A stretch of DNA of 64,000 nucleotides from Clostridiales bacterium 38-18 (GCA_001897605.1 MKTL01000005.1:1-64000); one strand, 5' to 3'; positions 18,154 through 26,301 are shown, counted from the stretch's first letter. Notes: a model not told the origin generated them from the letters alone. Translations and numbers: made by a program.

Positions 18154-19194
18154 ATGAAAGACAAATTAATTAAAAGCATTGAGATGAATTGCCCAGTGTG
18201 TGGGGTTACTCACATGGTAGAAAAAAGACTTCGTGAGACACAAGCTCTTTTTAAAGGAGAGGTTGTCAATTATAAGGAAGTCTATTTCCTTTGCGATAAA
18301 TCCGATGACGAGGAGAATGAGTTTGTACCAGCAAAGGTAATGGATTCCAATCTATTGAAAGTTCGAGATGCATATAGAACAATTAAAGGGCTGTTAACAT
18401 CAAATGAAATAGCCGAGATAAGATCGTACTATAGTTTAACTCAAAGTGAATTTGCGGCCTTATTAGGTTGGGGTGAAGTAACTGTTACACGATATGAAAG
18501 CAAAACAATACAAGATGAAACCTATGATAGCTTAATGAGAATGGTTCGTGAGAACAGTATGTTAGCACTTGAATACCTCGATAAGCATAAAGATCGATTT
18601 ACAGATAAACGATACAGTGAAATTCGACTCAGTGTCAAAAAGAGATTGGATGTAAGCAGTCGCATGTATTTAAAGATGCAGGAGATAAAAAGTTTATACA
18701 CTAAGTTTGAAGAAGAAAGTGACTACAATGGCTTCAAAATCTTAGACATTGATAAATTGACAACGGTTATGGGGTATTTTGCTAATGAGGTGAATCATCT
18801 CTATAAAGTTAAAATGATGAAGTTATTATGGTATACTGACGCAATTTATTATAGACGACATGGTCAGTCGATGACCGGGCTTGTATATGAGCATATGACT
18901 TATGGGGCTTTGCCAATAGGATTTAATGAAATTCTTAATGTTCCCACAATTTGTGTCGTCGAAGAGATGATGTTTGAAGATATTGGGTATAAAATAGTTC
19001 CGACAAGTAAAGTTGATAAAAATGTATTTTCAAAGGATGAGTTAAGTGTTCTTGAGTTAGTTGCAGACAAGTTCAAAGAATACCGTTCAAAACAAATTGT
19101 GGACTACATGCATGAAGAAAAGGCATACCTTGAAACTCAAGATCATGAGTTGATTCCTTTTACTTTAGCAAGCGAGTTAAATGAACTTAGCTAA
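18154..19194 (+). CDS. MqsA-Panacea fusion antitoxin
   Basis: This 346-residue protein joins two antitoxin types. Residues 1-130 resemble MqsA/YgiT, with CPVCGVTH and a later single CDKS as possible zinc ligands, then a Xre helix-turn-helix (SYYSLTQSEFAALLGWGEVTVTRYES). Residues from about 200 form a Panacea (DUF4065/SocA) domain with VNHLYKVKMMKLLWYTDAIYYRRHG, LVYEHMTYGALP and KFKEYRSKQIVDYMH. Panacea domains neutralise many unrelated toxins, and MqsA represses its operon. The ATG at 18154 follows AGGAGG by 9 bases; upstream in-frame codons overlap the toxin gene. The second zinc CxxC of MqsA appears reduced to one Cys, so the metal site may differ. Confidence 0.83.
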   Translation: MKDKLIKSIEMNCPVCGVTHMVEKRLRETQALFKGEVVNYKEVYFLCDKSDDEENEFVPAKVMDSNLLKVRDAYRTIKGLLTSNEIAEIRSYYSLTQSEFAALLGWGEVTVTRYESKTIQDETYDSLMRMVRENSMLALEYLDKHKDRFTDKRYSEIRLSVKKRLDVSSRMYLKMQEIKSLYTKFEEESDYNGFKILDIDKLTTVMGYFANEVNHLYKVKMMKLLWYTDAIYYRRHGQSMTGLVYEHMTYGALPIGFNEILNVPTICVVEEMMFEDIGYKIVPTSKVDKNVFSKDELSVLELVADKFKEYRSKQIVDYMHEEKAYLETQDHELIPFTLASELNELS

Positions 19195-19323
19195 CGCATA
19201 AGCGTGATACTAAATCGATACAATTTCACTCATAAGCCATCAAAAACGGCAAAAAATACATGAAATGAGAATTTAGAATATAGTATTTCCAACGCATTAG
19301 AGCCCATGAAAAATCATCAGCAC

Positions 19324-19335
19324 TGAGTGGGAATA
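19324..19335 (+). repeat. attR-like direct repeat, right end of the guaA island
   Basis: TGAGTGGGAATA is identical to the sequence in the last guaA codons (7445-7456). AACGCA motifs at 19193 and 19291 echo those beside the internal copy at 17523. Core-type genes resume immediately to the right. Confidence 0.72.
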
Positions 19336-19364
19336 ATCGTAAAATTGGAGAAGTGCACTAATAA

Positions 19365-19409
19365 TAAAAAAAGCTGTTAAGAATAAAATTATTCTCAACG
19401 GCTTTTTTC
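19365..19409 (+). terminator. Terminator at the right island border (possible original guaA terminator)
   Basis: AGCTGTTAAGAATAA pairs with TTATTCTCAACGGCT (two G-T or mismatch positions), flanked by A6 and T6, so it can work on both strands. It lies 30 bases after the right att repeat and may be the terminator guaA had before insertion; it also faces the end of the nitroreductase genes. Confidence 0.78.
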
Positions 19410-19486
19410 TATAAAATGAAATAAGTTCAAAGCTACTTTCCTAAAGAGAAAGTTCAGTATAGTGATCAAATCAAAGATGGCTTGGG

Positions 19487-20353
19487 TTAACTGACAAAGG
19501 AAATGATGTATTCGCTATCGTCACTTTTTTCTAACTCTGGCCCCTTTAATTTTTCAAAGTGACCGGGAATACCTTGGGCCTGAACCATGGCATCAAAATG
19601 ACAAATGGCAATACCCATGTCCACCCGTTGAATATCATAACTAAGGGCCTTGGCATAACCCTTGGTGGGCTTTAAGTAAAAATGTACTGTGTTGTCATCT
19701 AGCACTGCACGCCAAGGCTGTTTATTAGATGCAGACGGTCCAAGTCGAACCATTTCAAGGGCTTGAGCATACTTTCCAGCTTGGGACATGGTAAGGGGAC
19801 TGCCATAAGTGCCTTTAAAAAACAAACTTTCAAAGGGCAAGCGATTATTGGAACCGGCAAGACCTCGAATCATTTGACCAACAAGTCCAGCTTTGTCTGC
19901 GGGAACACCCAATGGGATGACAATGGGAACTATTTCGTTACTTTGCAGCTGTATAGCTGCGGCAAACTGACTTTTATTAAAGGTACCACCTAACCAGCAA
20001 GTGCCAATACCTTCTGATTGGGCTTGTAAAACGGCATACTCCATATCAAAACCAAGGGCTTCTAAGTGGTTATCACCAAGTGTCATGGCACTTAAGAGGT
20101 ATGTGTTGGCGCCTTTTATAACCCCATAAGTACCTAATTTCATGTTATCGTCTGACATATTGCTATTTTCGATGATATTAAAACGATGGCTTGACTTAAA
20201 GGGGTTGCGACCGGTGTTAAGGGCATGCATGATTCGGGCCTGAGTTTCCTGAGTAACGGGGGTATTCTTGAAGCCTCTTGTAGACCTTCTGGCGCGGATG
20301 ATACCCTCTGCATCGGCAAGCCAGTTTAAGGTTTGGGTTTGATTATTTAGCAT
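19487..20353 (-). CDS. Nitroreductase-family flavoprotein (TM1586-like)
   Basis: The protein has the nitroreductase opening IIRARRSTRGF (FMN phosphate-binding Arg residues), FDMEYAVLQAQSEGIGTCWLGG in the middle and RLGPSASNKQPWRAVL near the C terminus, the arrangement of putative TM1586-type nitroreductases. These FMN enzymes reduce nitro or quinone compounds with NAD(P)H. The chosen ATG at 20353 follows AAGGAT by 7 bases and overlaps the end of the upstream gene by 11 bases; a longer ATG at 20404 lies well inside that gene. It forms one operon with the NfsA-like gene under the TetR operators at 21117-21195. Confidence 0.85.
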   Translation of the reverse strand: MLNNQTQTLNWLADAEGIIRARRSTRGFKNTPVTQETQARIMHALNTGRNPFKSSHRFNIIENSNMSDDNMKLGTYGVIKGANTYLLSAMTLGDNHLEALGFDMEYAVLQAQSEGIGTCWLGGTFNKSQFAAAIQLQSNEIVPIVIPLGVPADKAGLVGQMIRGLAGSNNRLPFESLFFKGTYGSPLTMSQAGKYAQALEMVRLGPSASNKQPWRAVLDDNTVHFYLKPTKGYAKALSYDIQRVDMGIAICHFDAMVQAQGIPGHFEKLKGPELEKSDDSEYIISFVS

Positions 20354-21083
20354 TTTCAAATCCTTGTTGTTTGAGCGTAGGATAAACCTTAGGGAAGTAA
20401 ACAAATTTATAGGTACCTGCTACTCCTTGGCTCCAGTTTCTATTGGATTCACCACCCGTGCGTGCCACCATATAGTCTGACATTTGTTGGTCATAAGCTT
20501 TTAGTGCTTCAGACTGGTCTGGGTTGTAGGCATTATCATGTTTGAAGATGCTTAGAGGAATACGGGGCTTCATTTCTGACATGTCCTTTGGGTAGCCTAA
20601 AACTAAGCCTGCTACGGGGTAAACAAGTTCAGGTAACTCAAACAGAGCAATCATTTCTTCAGGAGATTTACGTACGCCACCGATGGGTACAGTACCTAAT
20701 CCTAAGGATTCAGCAGCACCGATCGCCGTACCCAATGCTATGCCCACATCCACACTGCCAACCATGATGGATTCAATGCTTTCTGTGATGACTAGGTTTT
20801 CACCATTTAACTTGGCTGCTAAGTGAGCACGGTGATAATCCATTACAAATAAAAGAAAAACTGGGGCTTGGTCAATCCAAGTTTGCCCACCAGTGTATTC
20901 GGCTACTTTAGACTTTTTTTCTTTGTCGGTGACCACAATCACACTGACCTGTTGGCCGTTAATGGATGTGGGGGCATGATGAACTGCCTTAATAATTGCA
21001 TCGAGTTTTTCTGCTTCGATGGGGTTGTCTTTGTATTGACGAATGGATCTATGATTGATAAATGTGTTGATGGTTGAATTCAT
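20343..21083 (-). CDS. NfsA-like NAD(P)H-dependent flavin oxidoreductase
   Basis: This 246-residue protein matches the NfsA/Frp branch of nitroreductases: FINHRSIRQYKDNPI at the start, APTSINGQQVSVIVV for flavin contacts, DVGIALGTAIGAAESLGLGTVPIGG and PVAGLVLGYP. Such enzymes reduce nitroaromatics, quinones or chromate with bound FMN. GGAGC lies 6 bases before the ATG. It is first in a minus-strand operon with a second nitroreductase and diverges from a TetR regulator. The two palindromes between them suggest induction by a substrate of the enzymes. Confidence 0.9.
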   Translation of the reverse strand: MNSTINTFINHRSIRQYKDNPIEAEKLDAIIKAVHHAPTSINGQQVSVIVVTDKEKKSKVAEYTGGQTWIDQAPVFLLFVMDYHRAHLAAKLNGENLVITESIESIMVGSVDVGIALGTAIGAAESLGLGTVPIGGVRKSPEEMIALFELPELVYPVAGLVLGYPKDMSEMKPRIPLSIFKHDNAYNPDQSEALKAYDQQMSDYMVARTGGESNRNWSQGVAGTYKFVYFPKVYPTLKQQGFENAK

Positions 21084-21116
21084 ATTTTGCTCCTTTAGCG
21101 AGTGTTATTTAAAAAA

Positions 21117-21231
21117 TGAACTTTAGTTCAGTATTTGTATTTTCATCATAGCCACAAGGTCTATTTTTGTCAAGAAAAAAATGAACTTTAGTTCAATTTA
21201 TTTTGACCTTATGACCCGTTCATGCTAAAAT
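21117..21231. promoter_or_regulatory. Divergent promoters with two identical TetR operators
   Basis: The palindrome TGAACTTTAGTTCA occurs at 21117-21130 and 21182-21195. The minus-strand promoter is TTGACA (21173-21168), 17 bases, TATGAT (21150-21145), serving the nitroreductases. The plus-strand promoter is TTGACC (21203-21208), 17 bases, TAAAAT (21226-21231), serving the regulator. One operator sits just after the nitroreductase start site and the other between the two promoters, so one protein can control both directions. Confidence 0.82.
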
Positions 21232-21256
21232 AAGGTACGAAAAGGGGGTGACATCA

Positions 21257-21919
21257 ATGACGACAGATGTTACACAAAAGTGCATGCGTAAGGTGTCACA
21301 GTCTAGAAGTATAGAAACAAAAGAGGCCTTAATTGAAGCCGCAACTCAGCTTTTTGCTGAAAAGGGCTTTCACAAGGTAAATACAAAGGAAATCGCCAAG
21401 GCTGCCGGGGTAGCAATTGGAAGCTTTTACGGTTATTATACAGATAAAAAACAAGTGTTTTTAGAGATTGTTAAGACTTATAAAGAGGCCTTATTAGGCG
21501 CAGGCATGTGTGGTAATTCAGATGACTTCGATAAGGCTAATCCTGGACAGGATTACACACTTGAACAAGTGATTAACTACTTTATCAACCAAAAGATAGA
21601 AGTGGCTGAACGCTATCCTCTGGCTTTTCACTTAGAAATCAACCACATGCGGTATCGTGATGAAGAGGTTGCTGCCTTGCTTGAGGACTACACCCAAAGA
21701 GAAATCACGATTTTTATAAATTATATGAGTCGCTACAGTGACCTACTAAGAGTAGATGATCTGCAGTTGGCAGCAAGTGTGATTTATCAGGTCAATGACA
21801 ACATGATTATGGCACACTTAAGCGGGGGAAATACAAAACATGCTCAGAGTTTGATTAATGAGTACAAGACCATGATTGCTCTTTACCTATTAAAGGGAAA
21901 TAAAGAAAGTACAGTGTAA
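21257..21919 (+). CDS. TetR/AcrR-family transcriptional regulator
   Basis: Residues 15-65 form the TetR helix-turn-helix (TKEALIEAATQLFAEKGFHKVNTKEIAKAAGVAIGSFYGYY, here quoted in two parts as AATQLFAEKGFHKVNTKEI and AAGVAIGSFYGYY). The rest is the helical ligand-binding and dimer domain. The ATG at 21257 follows GGGGG by 8 bases; an in-frame GTG at 21248 lies inside that ribosome binding site. The gene diverges from two nitroreductases and is flanked by two copies of TGAACTTTAGTTCA, so it probably represses them and itself until a small molecule binds. Confidence 0.9.
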   Translation: MTTDVTQKCMRKVSQSRSIETKEALIEAATQLFAEKGFHKVNTKEIAKAAGVAIGSFYGYYTDKKQVFLEIVKTYKEALLGAGMCGNSDDFDKANPGQDYTLEQVINYFINQKIEVAERYPLAFHLEINHMRYRDEEVAALLEDYTQREITIFINYMSRYSDLLRVDDLQLAASVIYQVNDNMIMAHLSGGNTKHAQSLINEYKTMIALYLLKGNKESTV

Positions 21920-21995
21920 ATGGACAATGACTTATTTGAGAGTTTATTAATTATAGTTTTAATTAAGGGAATAAATATTGAATAGGAGAGCTATT

Positions 21996-22361
21996 ATGAA
22001 CACAAAAGGCAACATAATCGAACTATTCGACTCTATAACAGATTACTGGTCACCCAAAATCATTGCAGAAGTGAACGAAGATTACATCAAACTAGCAAAG
22101 TTCAAAGGTGAGATCGTCCGTCACAATCATGAAAACGAAGATGAAATGTTTTATGTGATTAGAGGGTCATTCGAGATGCATCTTGATGATGAAGTGGTGA
22201 CTTTAAACGAAGGTGACTTTTACGTCGTAAAAAAAGGAATCATGCATCAGCCTACTTCAAAAGAAGAGTGTTGGGTGATGCTGATTGAAAAGAAGGAAAC
22301 CAAGCATACTGGGGATGTAGTCTCTCAAATGACTAAGTCGGTGGAAGAGCAAATGAAATAG
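21996..22361 (+). CDS. Cupin-domain protein
   Basis: This small protein of 121 residues is a single cupin barrel. It carries the first motif VRHNHENEDEMFYVIRGSFEMHL, with three His/Glu metal ligands, and the second motif GDFYVVKKGIMHQP with the final His. Metal-bound cupins of this size act as enzymes or sugar-binding modules; nothing identifies a substrate. The ATG at 21996 follows AGGAG by 6 bases, while the upstream TTG at 21978 has no ribosome binding site. A decayed fragment of a paralogue lies at 27298-27360. Confidence 0.85.
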   Translation: MNTKGNIIELFDSITDYWSPKIIAEVNEDYIKLAKFKGEIVRHNHENEDEMFYVIRGSFEMHLDDEVVTLNEGDFYVVKKGIMHQPTSKEECWVMLIEKKETKHTGDVVSQMTKSVEEQMK

Positions 22362-22463
22362 GCTAATAAAATGGTAAAAATAATATGCAAAAATAATATG
22401 CAAAAATTATATGCAATTTAATAGGCGAATATAACAGGCAAACGAATAACCGTTGTTTAATTA

Positions 22464-22493
22464 GGCATTCTATACATAGAGTGTCTTTTTTAT
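22464..22493 (+). terminator. Terminator downstream of the cupin gene
   Basis: GGCATTCTAT and ATAGAGTGTC form a stem closed by a short loop with a following T6 tract. The region between the cupin stop and this stem is AT-rich and repeats AATAATATGCAA-like words (22379-22415) without clear meaning. Confidence 0.65.
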
Positions 22494-22592
22494 ATGGATA
22501 AAATGATAAGGCTCTTTTTATTTAACCATTCAAATAAAATTACTCCTTTCTATATTACTTTCTCAAAAAATCCTTTCACTAAATCACCGCCC

Positions 22593-22627
22593 CAATTTAA
22601 CTTCCGTTTAAATACAAGTCGTATAAT
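22593..22627 (+). promoter_or_regulatory. Autoregulated promoter of the response regulator
   Basis: CAATTTA (22593) and CCGTTTA (22604) are spaced exactly 11 bases, the signature of OmpR/PhoB-type sites. The second box lies 18 bases before a perfect TATAAT (22622-22627), and no good -35 exists. The same box-to-minus-10 distance recurs before the ABC genes at 24459. Confidence 0.7.
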
Positions 22628-22688
22628 GAATTTATTTAAACTCAAGCAAATTATGGTATATGATAAAGAAAGAATAGGAGGCGATAAT

Positions 22689-23366
22689 ATGGCAAAAGTG
22701 ATGGTAGTCGATGACGACCCTTATATTAGAGAGCTTGTGGTGAAGCTGCTTAAGAACGAGATGTTTGAAGTGGTTGAGGCGCAAAATGGTCAAGTAGCAC
22801 TGTATCGTCTTGCCGAGAGCAAGGTGGATTTGGTGATTTTGGACTTGATGATGCCTTTGATGGACGGCTATGAATTTTGTACCATGGCGCGAAAGTATTA
22901 TAGCGATTTGCCTATTCTTATGCTGACTGCTAAAAGTGAAATTAACGATAAAGTGAAGGGATTTACGGTGGGTGCTGACGATTATTTGGCTAAGCCGTTT
23001 GAGGGGATTGAGCTGATTATGAGAGTTAAGGCTCTCGTCAGAAGATTCAATATCCACGCTTCGCAAAAGGTTAGAATAGGGACGCTGACACTGGATAAAA
23101 CCAGCTATCAGGTGGCATGGGGTAATCAGCATCAGGATATTCCCATGAAGGAGTTTGAACTGCTCTTTATGCTCGGTAGTCAACCGGGTAAATCCTTTTC
23201 TAGAGATCAATTGATCGAAGAAATATGGGGCTATGATTTTGATGGTAATGAGCGAACACTTGATGTTCATATCAATCGCTTGAGAGAACGTTTTCCTAAT
23301 GAGTTGTTTCAGTTTCAGATCATTACCATTAGAGGGCTGGGTTATCGGTTGGAGGTGTTGGGTTGA
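22689..23366 (+). CDS. OmpR/PhoB-family response regulator
   Basis: The receiver domain (1-120) has the acidic pocket VVDDDP (Asp8-10), the phospho-acceptor Asp52 in VILDLMMP, TAKSE and the conserved Lys in LAKPF. The C-terminal winged helix (about 130-225) contains LTLDKTSYQV, EFELLFMLGSQPGKSFSRDQLIEEIWGYDF (split motif: EFELLFML and RDQLIEEIWGYDF) and RTLDVHINRLRERF. The ATG at 22689 follows AGGAGG by 7 bases; an in-frame extension to 22494 crosses the promoter and is rejected. It overlaps the kinase gene by 4 bases and likely controls itself and the ABC transporter through 11-bp-spaced GTTTA boxes. Confidence 0.93.
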   Translation: MAKVMVVDDDPYIRELVVKLLKNEMFEVVEAQNGQVALYRLAESKVDLVILDLMMPLMDGYEFCTMARKYYSDLPILMLTAKSEINDKVKGFTVGADDYLAKPFEGIELIMRVKALVRRFNIHASQKVRIGTLTLDKTSYQVAWGNQHQDIPMKEFELLFMLGSQPGKSFSRDQLIEEIWGYDFDGNERTLDVHINRLRERFPNELFQFQIITIRGLGYRLEVLG

Positions 23367-24433
23367 TCTTTTTTAAAAGAGGGATTTTATTTACAATTAT
23401 GATAGCCGTCTATCTGGGCAGTTTTTCAGTGGCATTCTGGATCATAGATACCCTGTTTCATTTTAGCGATGCCAGTGGCGTTAGACTTTGGGTTTACTTA
23501 GTCAGCTGTTTACTGGGAACATTTATATTACTATTTTCTTGGCGGCATGTTGGCAATTTTCTGATGAAATCCTCACTTGTAGATGAAGGCTTCGACAGAA
23601 GAGGCAATTCATCACTGAATACCTTGATCCGTGCAACTGAGAAAATCGCACATGGCGATTTTAGTGTATTGATTCCAGTTGATGAAAGAGGGCCTTATCG
23701 AGAGGTGGCTCAAAGCATCAACAACATGGCTAAAAACCTTGGCACTATGGAGGAAATCAGACAGTCCTTTATCTCAAATGTTTCGCACGAGCTTCAATCG
23801 CCTTTGACTTCCATACAGGGTTTTGCAGCGCTACTTAAAAGTGATACACTCAGTTCTGAAGAAACCAAGCACTATTTAAACATCATCGAAACGGAAGCGA
23901 AACGACTTTCCCAAATGAGCGATCATCTGCTTAAGCTTTCAACCCTTGAAAGCGAGGCGGTTGAGCTTAATCGGACTACTTTTAGATTGGACAAGCAGAT
24001 TAAAAACGTTATTTTCATGCTGGAGCCACAATGGTCGAGCAAGAAGATAGAGATCTCAGCGGACATGTCAACAGAAGCTGTGTTCTTTGGCGATCAAGAT
24101 TTACTAACACAAGTATGGGTCAATCTCCTTGGAAATGCGATAAAGTTTACACCTATTGAGGGTCAAATTGAGGTTCAGGTGACTTTGGAAAATGATGAGA
24201 TTGTCTGTAAGATAAAGGACAATGGTATGGGTATTTCTCAAGAGGATCAAATGCACATCTTCGAGCGCTTTTATAAAGTAGATCAATCAAGAGATCGCTC
24301 TCTAGGTGGCAATGGTCTAGGACTATCTCTGGTTAAGAAAATAATTGCCCTTCATGAAGGACAGGTAATGGTGGATAGTACAGAGGGCGTCGGTAGTACA
24401 TTTACAATAAAATTGAAAAAACCAGTTGTTTAA
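23363..24433 (+). CDS. Sensor histidine kinase
   Basis: This 356-residue membrane kinase has two helices (about 7-29 and 40-62) with almost no external loop, a HAMP-like linker, and the dimerisation box FISNVSHELQSPLTSIQGF with phospho-acceptor His142. The ATP-binding domain carries NLLGNAIKFTP, DNGMGIS and GNGLGLSL. Lacking an outer sensing domain, it resembles intramembrane-sensing kinases that watch an adjacent ABC transporter or the membrane state. It overlaps the response regulator gene by 4 bases and is followed by an ABC exporter whose promoter boxes begin within the kinase stop codon. Confidence 0.93.
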   Translation: MIFFKRGILFTIMIAVYLGSFSVAFWIIDTLFHFSDASGVRLWVYLVSCLLGTFILLFSWRHVGNFLMKSSLVDEGFDRRGNSSLNTLIRATEKIAHGDFSVLIPVDERGPYREVAQSINNMAKNLGTMEEIRQSFISNVSHELQSPLTSIQGFAALLKSDTLSSEETKHYLNIIETEAKRLSQMSDHLLKLSTLESEAVELNRTTFRLDKQIKNVIFMLEPQWSSKKIEISADMSTEAVFFGDQDLLTQVWVNLLGNAIKFTPIEGQIEVQVTLENDEIVCKIKDNGMGISQEDQMHIFERFYKVDQSRDRSLGGNGLGLSLVKKIIALHEGQVMVDSTEGVGSTFTIKLKKPVV

Positions 24434-24507
24434 ACTGCGTTTATTTCGCGTTTAACCTCCGTTTAAAAAAGTCTTGTAAAGTAAAGACATCAATTAAACG
24501 GAGGTTA
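24426..24507 (+). promoter_or_regulatory. Response-regulator-dependent promoter of the ABC exporter, with SD-pairing repeat
   Basis: Four heptamers at an exact 11-base period, TTGTTTA (24426), GCGTTTA (24437), GCGTTTA (24448) and CCGTTTA (24459), precede TAAAGT (24477-24482), 18 bases from the last box. The same geometry is seen at 22604. TAACCTCCGTTTAA at 24453 is the exact reverse complement of TTAAACGGAGGTTA at 24494, which holds the ribosome binding site. A transcript entering from upstream would hide the site in a hairpin, whereas one starting at this promoter would not. Confidence 0.72.
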
Positions 24508-24511
24508 TTTT

Positions 24512-25459
24512 ATGTCATCTATTATAAAAGTAAACAATTTAGTGAAACAGTACGAGCATGCCAAAGAACCCTCAGTCAAGGGGATTAGCTTTGACGTTAA
24601 AGAGGGTGAGTTTTTCGCCTTTCTTGGACCCAATGGTGCGGGAAAGACGACGACGATTTCGATCCTCACCACTACGCTTGCAAAAACATCAGGCGAGCTT
24701 CAAATAGCTGGGTTTGATATCGATAAGCAGGCAAAAGAAATCAGAGAGCAGGTGGGCATTATCTTCCAAAAGCCAAGCCTAGATCAATCGCTTTCTGCAG
24801 AAGAAAACATAAGATTTCATGCTTGTCTTTACGGGATGTATCCTTATCGTCCTTCCTTTAAAATGATGCCAAAAGCGTATCAAAAGAGCGTTTTAGAGCT
24901 TGCAGAAATACTGGGGATAAAGGACAGCTTGTTTAAACCCATCAAAAAAATGTCGGGTGGTATGCAGCGGAAGCTAGAAATTATAAGAAGCTTGATTCAT
25001 ACGCCAAAGGTACTCTTCCTAGATGAACCGACACAGGGACTGGACGCGGTAAGCCGTAGAAGTCTATGGCAGTATCTTGAACAAGTAAGAGCTAAGTATG
25101 GCACGACCATATTTTTAACCACACATTACATTGATGAAGCTGAAAAAGTAGATAAAGTCTGTATTATCAATAATGGCAGCATCGCCTATACAGGGACGCC
25201 GGATGAGATGAAACGCAATCTACTCAGACAAGAGCTAATTATCGATGCGGTCGATCGCGATAGCCTTTTAGCTGAAGTAAAAGATCTTGGCCTACCGTAT
25301 CAGCTAGATCAACAGTTGGTTATACCGTTTTATCAAAAATCGCCTCAGGAAATTATCCAAAAAATTAAGACAGAGTTGTCAGTTCTAAAGGTTGTTGAGC
25401 CCACACTTGAGGATGCTTACGTTGCCTATATTCATAAAAATGGAGGAATTACCGCATGA
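24512..25459 (+). CDS. ABC exporter ATP-binding protein (DrrA-like)
   Basis: This is a 315-residue ATPase of ABC-2 exporters: Walker A GPNGAGKTTT near residue 40, signature MSGGMQRKLEI, Walker B VLFLDEPTQGLD, switch His in TTHYIDEAE, and the C-terminal DUF4162 extension ending at about 300. It is cotranslated with the permease (stop and start overlap by 4 bases). The pair lies downstream of a two-component system and its boxes, an arrangement used for export or sensing of antibiotics and antimicrobial peptides; the substrate is not known. The start codon follows the GGAGG contained in the 3' arm of a promoter inverted repeat. Confidence 0.93.
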   Translation: MSSIIKVNNLVKQYEHAKEPSVKGISFDVKEGEFFAFLGPNGAGKTTTISILTTTLAKTSGELQIAGFDIDKQAKEIREQVGIIFQKPSLDQSLSAEENIRFHACLYGMYPYRPSFKMMPKAYQKSVLELAEILGIKDSLFKPIKKMSGGMQRKLEIIRSLIHTPKVLFLDEPTQGLDAVSRRSLWQYLEQVRAKYGTTIFLTTHYIDEAEKVDKVCIINNGSIAYTGTPDEMKRNLLRQELIIDAVDRDSLLAEVKDLGLPYQLDQQLVIPFYQKSPQEIIQKIKTELSVLKVVEPTLEDAYVAYIHKNGGITA

Positions 25460-26280
25460 GTGAAGCTGTTTTATATCGCAAAAGAATTAAATCAGGTTTA
25501 TTAAGAGAGTTAAATGCAATGGTTACCATTGCAGCTAGAGATATTATTCTCTATTTTAAGTCGCCAGGGAACATCGCCATGGGGTTGTTTATGCCAATTA
25601 TCATGATGGGGATGCTCGGTGGCAGCCTTTCTCAGAATATGGCAAGTGGATTGGGCTTTAATTACGATCAATTCATGTTAATTGGGATGTTGGTCAACAT
25701 GCTGTTTATGACGACGACAACAGGTGTGGCATCACTAGTTGAAGATAGAATAACGGATTTCACGCAGGAAATGTTGGTTTCACCTATTTCAAGATATGCC
25801 ATCGTAAGTGGTAAAATTATTGGCTCATCTTTCGGTGCAATGGTCAGTATGATTGGGACATTGGTAATCGGTGCAATTATGGGCATCTCGATCACCCTTC
25901 ATCAAACGTTACTAATCTTCTTACTGGCGCCACTTATGTGTATGTCCGCTGGTGCACTTGCAATGGTGGTCATCGGATTGATTCGTAGCAACAAAATGGC
26001 AAACATGGCAGTTATGCTAATTTCGATGCCACAAATGTTCTTATCAGGTGCCATTATACCGATCAATCATTCCAGTGGTGTGCTCTTTTATTTAAGTCGA
26101 TTGATGCCAATGACTTATTGTTTGGATTTGGTGCGTGCTGTGGTATATAAAGGGTATGAGGGTTATGATACTGTGGTTATGTTTAACCCAGTCATCAATC
26201 TGATCGCAATTATTGGTTTAACGCTTTCTTTATTGGTTATCGGCACCTATTTTTACGTTAGAAGTGAAAAAAATAGATAG
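25456..26280 (+). CDS. ABC-2 type permease
   Basis: The 274-residue protein has six predicted membrane helices and the ABC-2 features FMPIIMMGMLGG after helix 1, GVASLVEDRITDFTQEMLVSPISR (split: VEDRITDFTQEMLVSPISR) and LSGAIIPINHSSG before the last helices. It forms the pore for the ATPase encoded immediately upstream. Its ATG overlaps the ATPase stop by 4 bases. No separate promoter is seen. Confidence 0.92.
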   Translation: MSEAVLYRKRIKSGLLRELNAMVTIAARDIILYFKSPGNIAMGLFMPIIMMGMLGGSLSQNMASGLGFNYDQFMLIGMLVNMLFMTTTTGVASLVEDRITDFTQEMLVSPISRYAIVSGKIIGSSFGAMVSMIGTLVIGAIMGISITLHQTLLIFLLAPLMCMSAGALAMVVIGLIRSNKMANMAVMLISMPQMFLSGAIIPINHSSGVLFYLSRLMPMTYCLDLVRAVVYKGYEGYDTVVMFNPVINLIAIIGLTLSLLVIGTYFYVRSEKNR

Positions 26281-26301
26281 TGACTGTCTTAGGAGGTTTG
26301 A

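Noticed and set aside
22494-22688. 65-residue extension of the response regulator
   Set aside because: It crosses a terminator tail and the promoter boxes; response regulators begin at the MAKVMVVDDD start used here.
22632-23270. 212-codon antisense frame over the response regulator
   Set aside because: It opposes well-conserved coding sequence and shows no family features.
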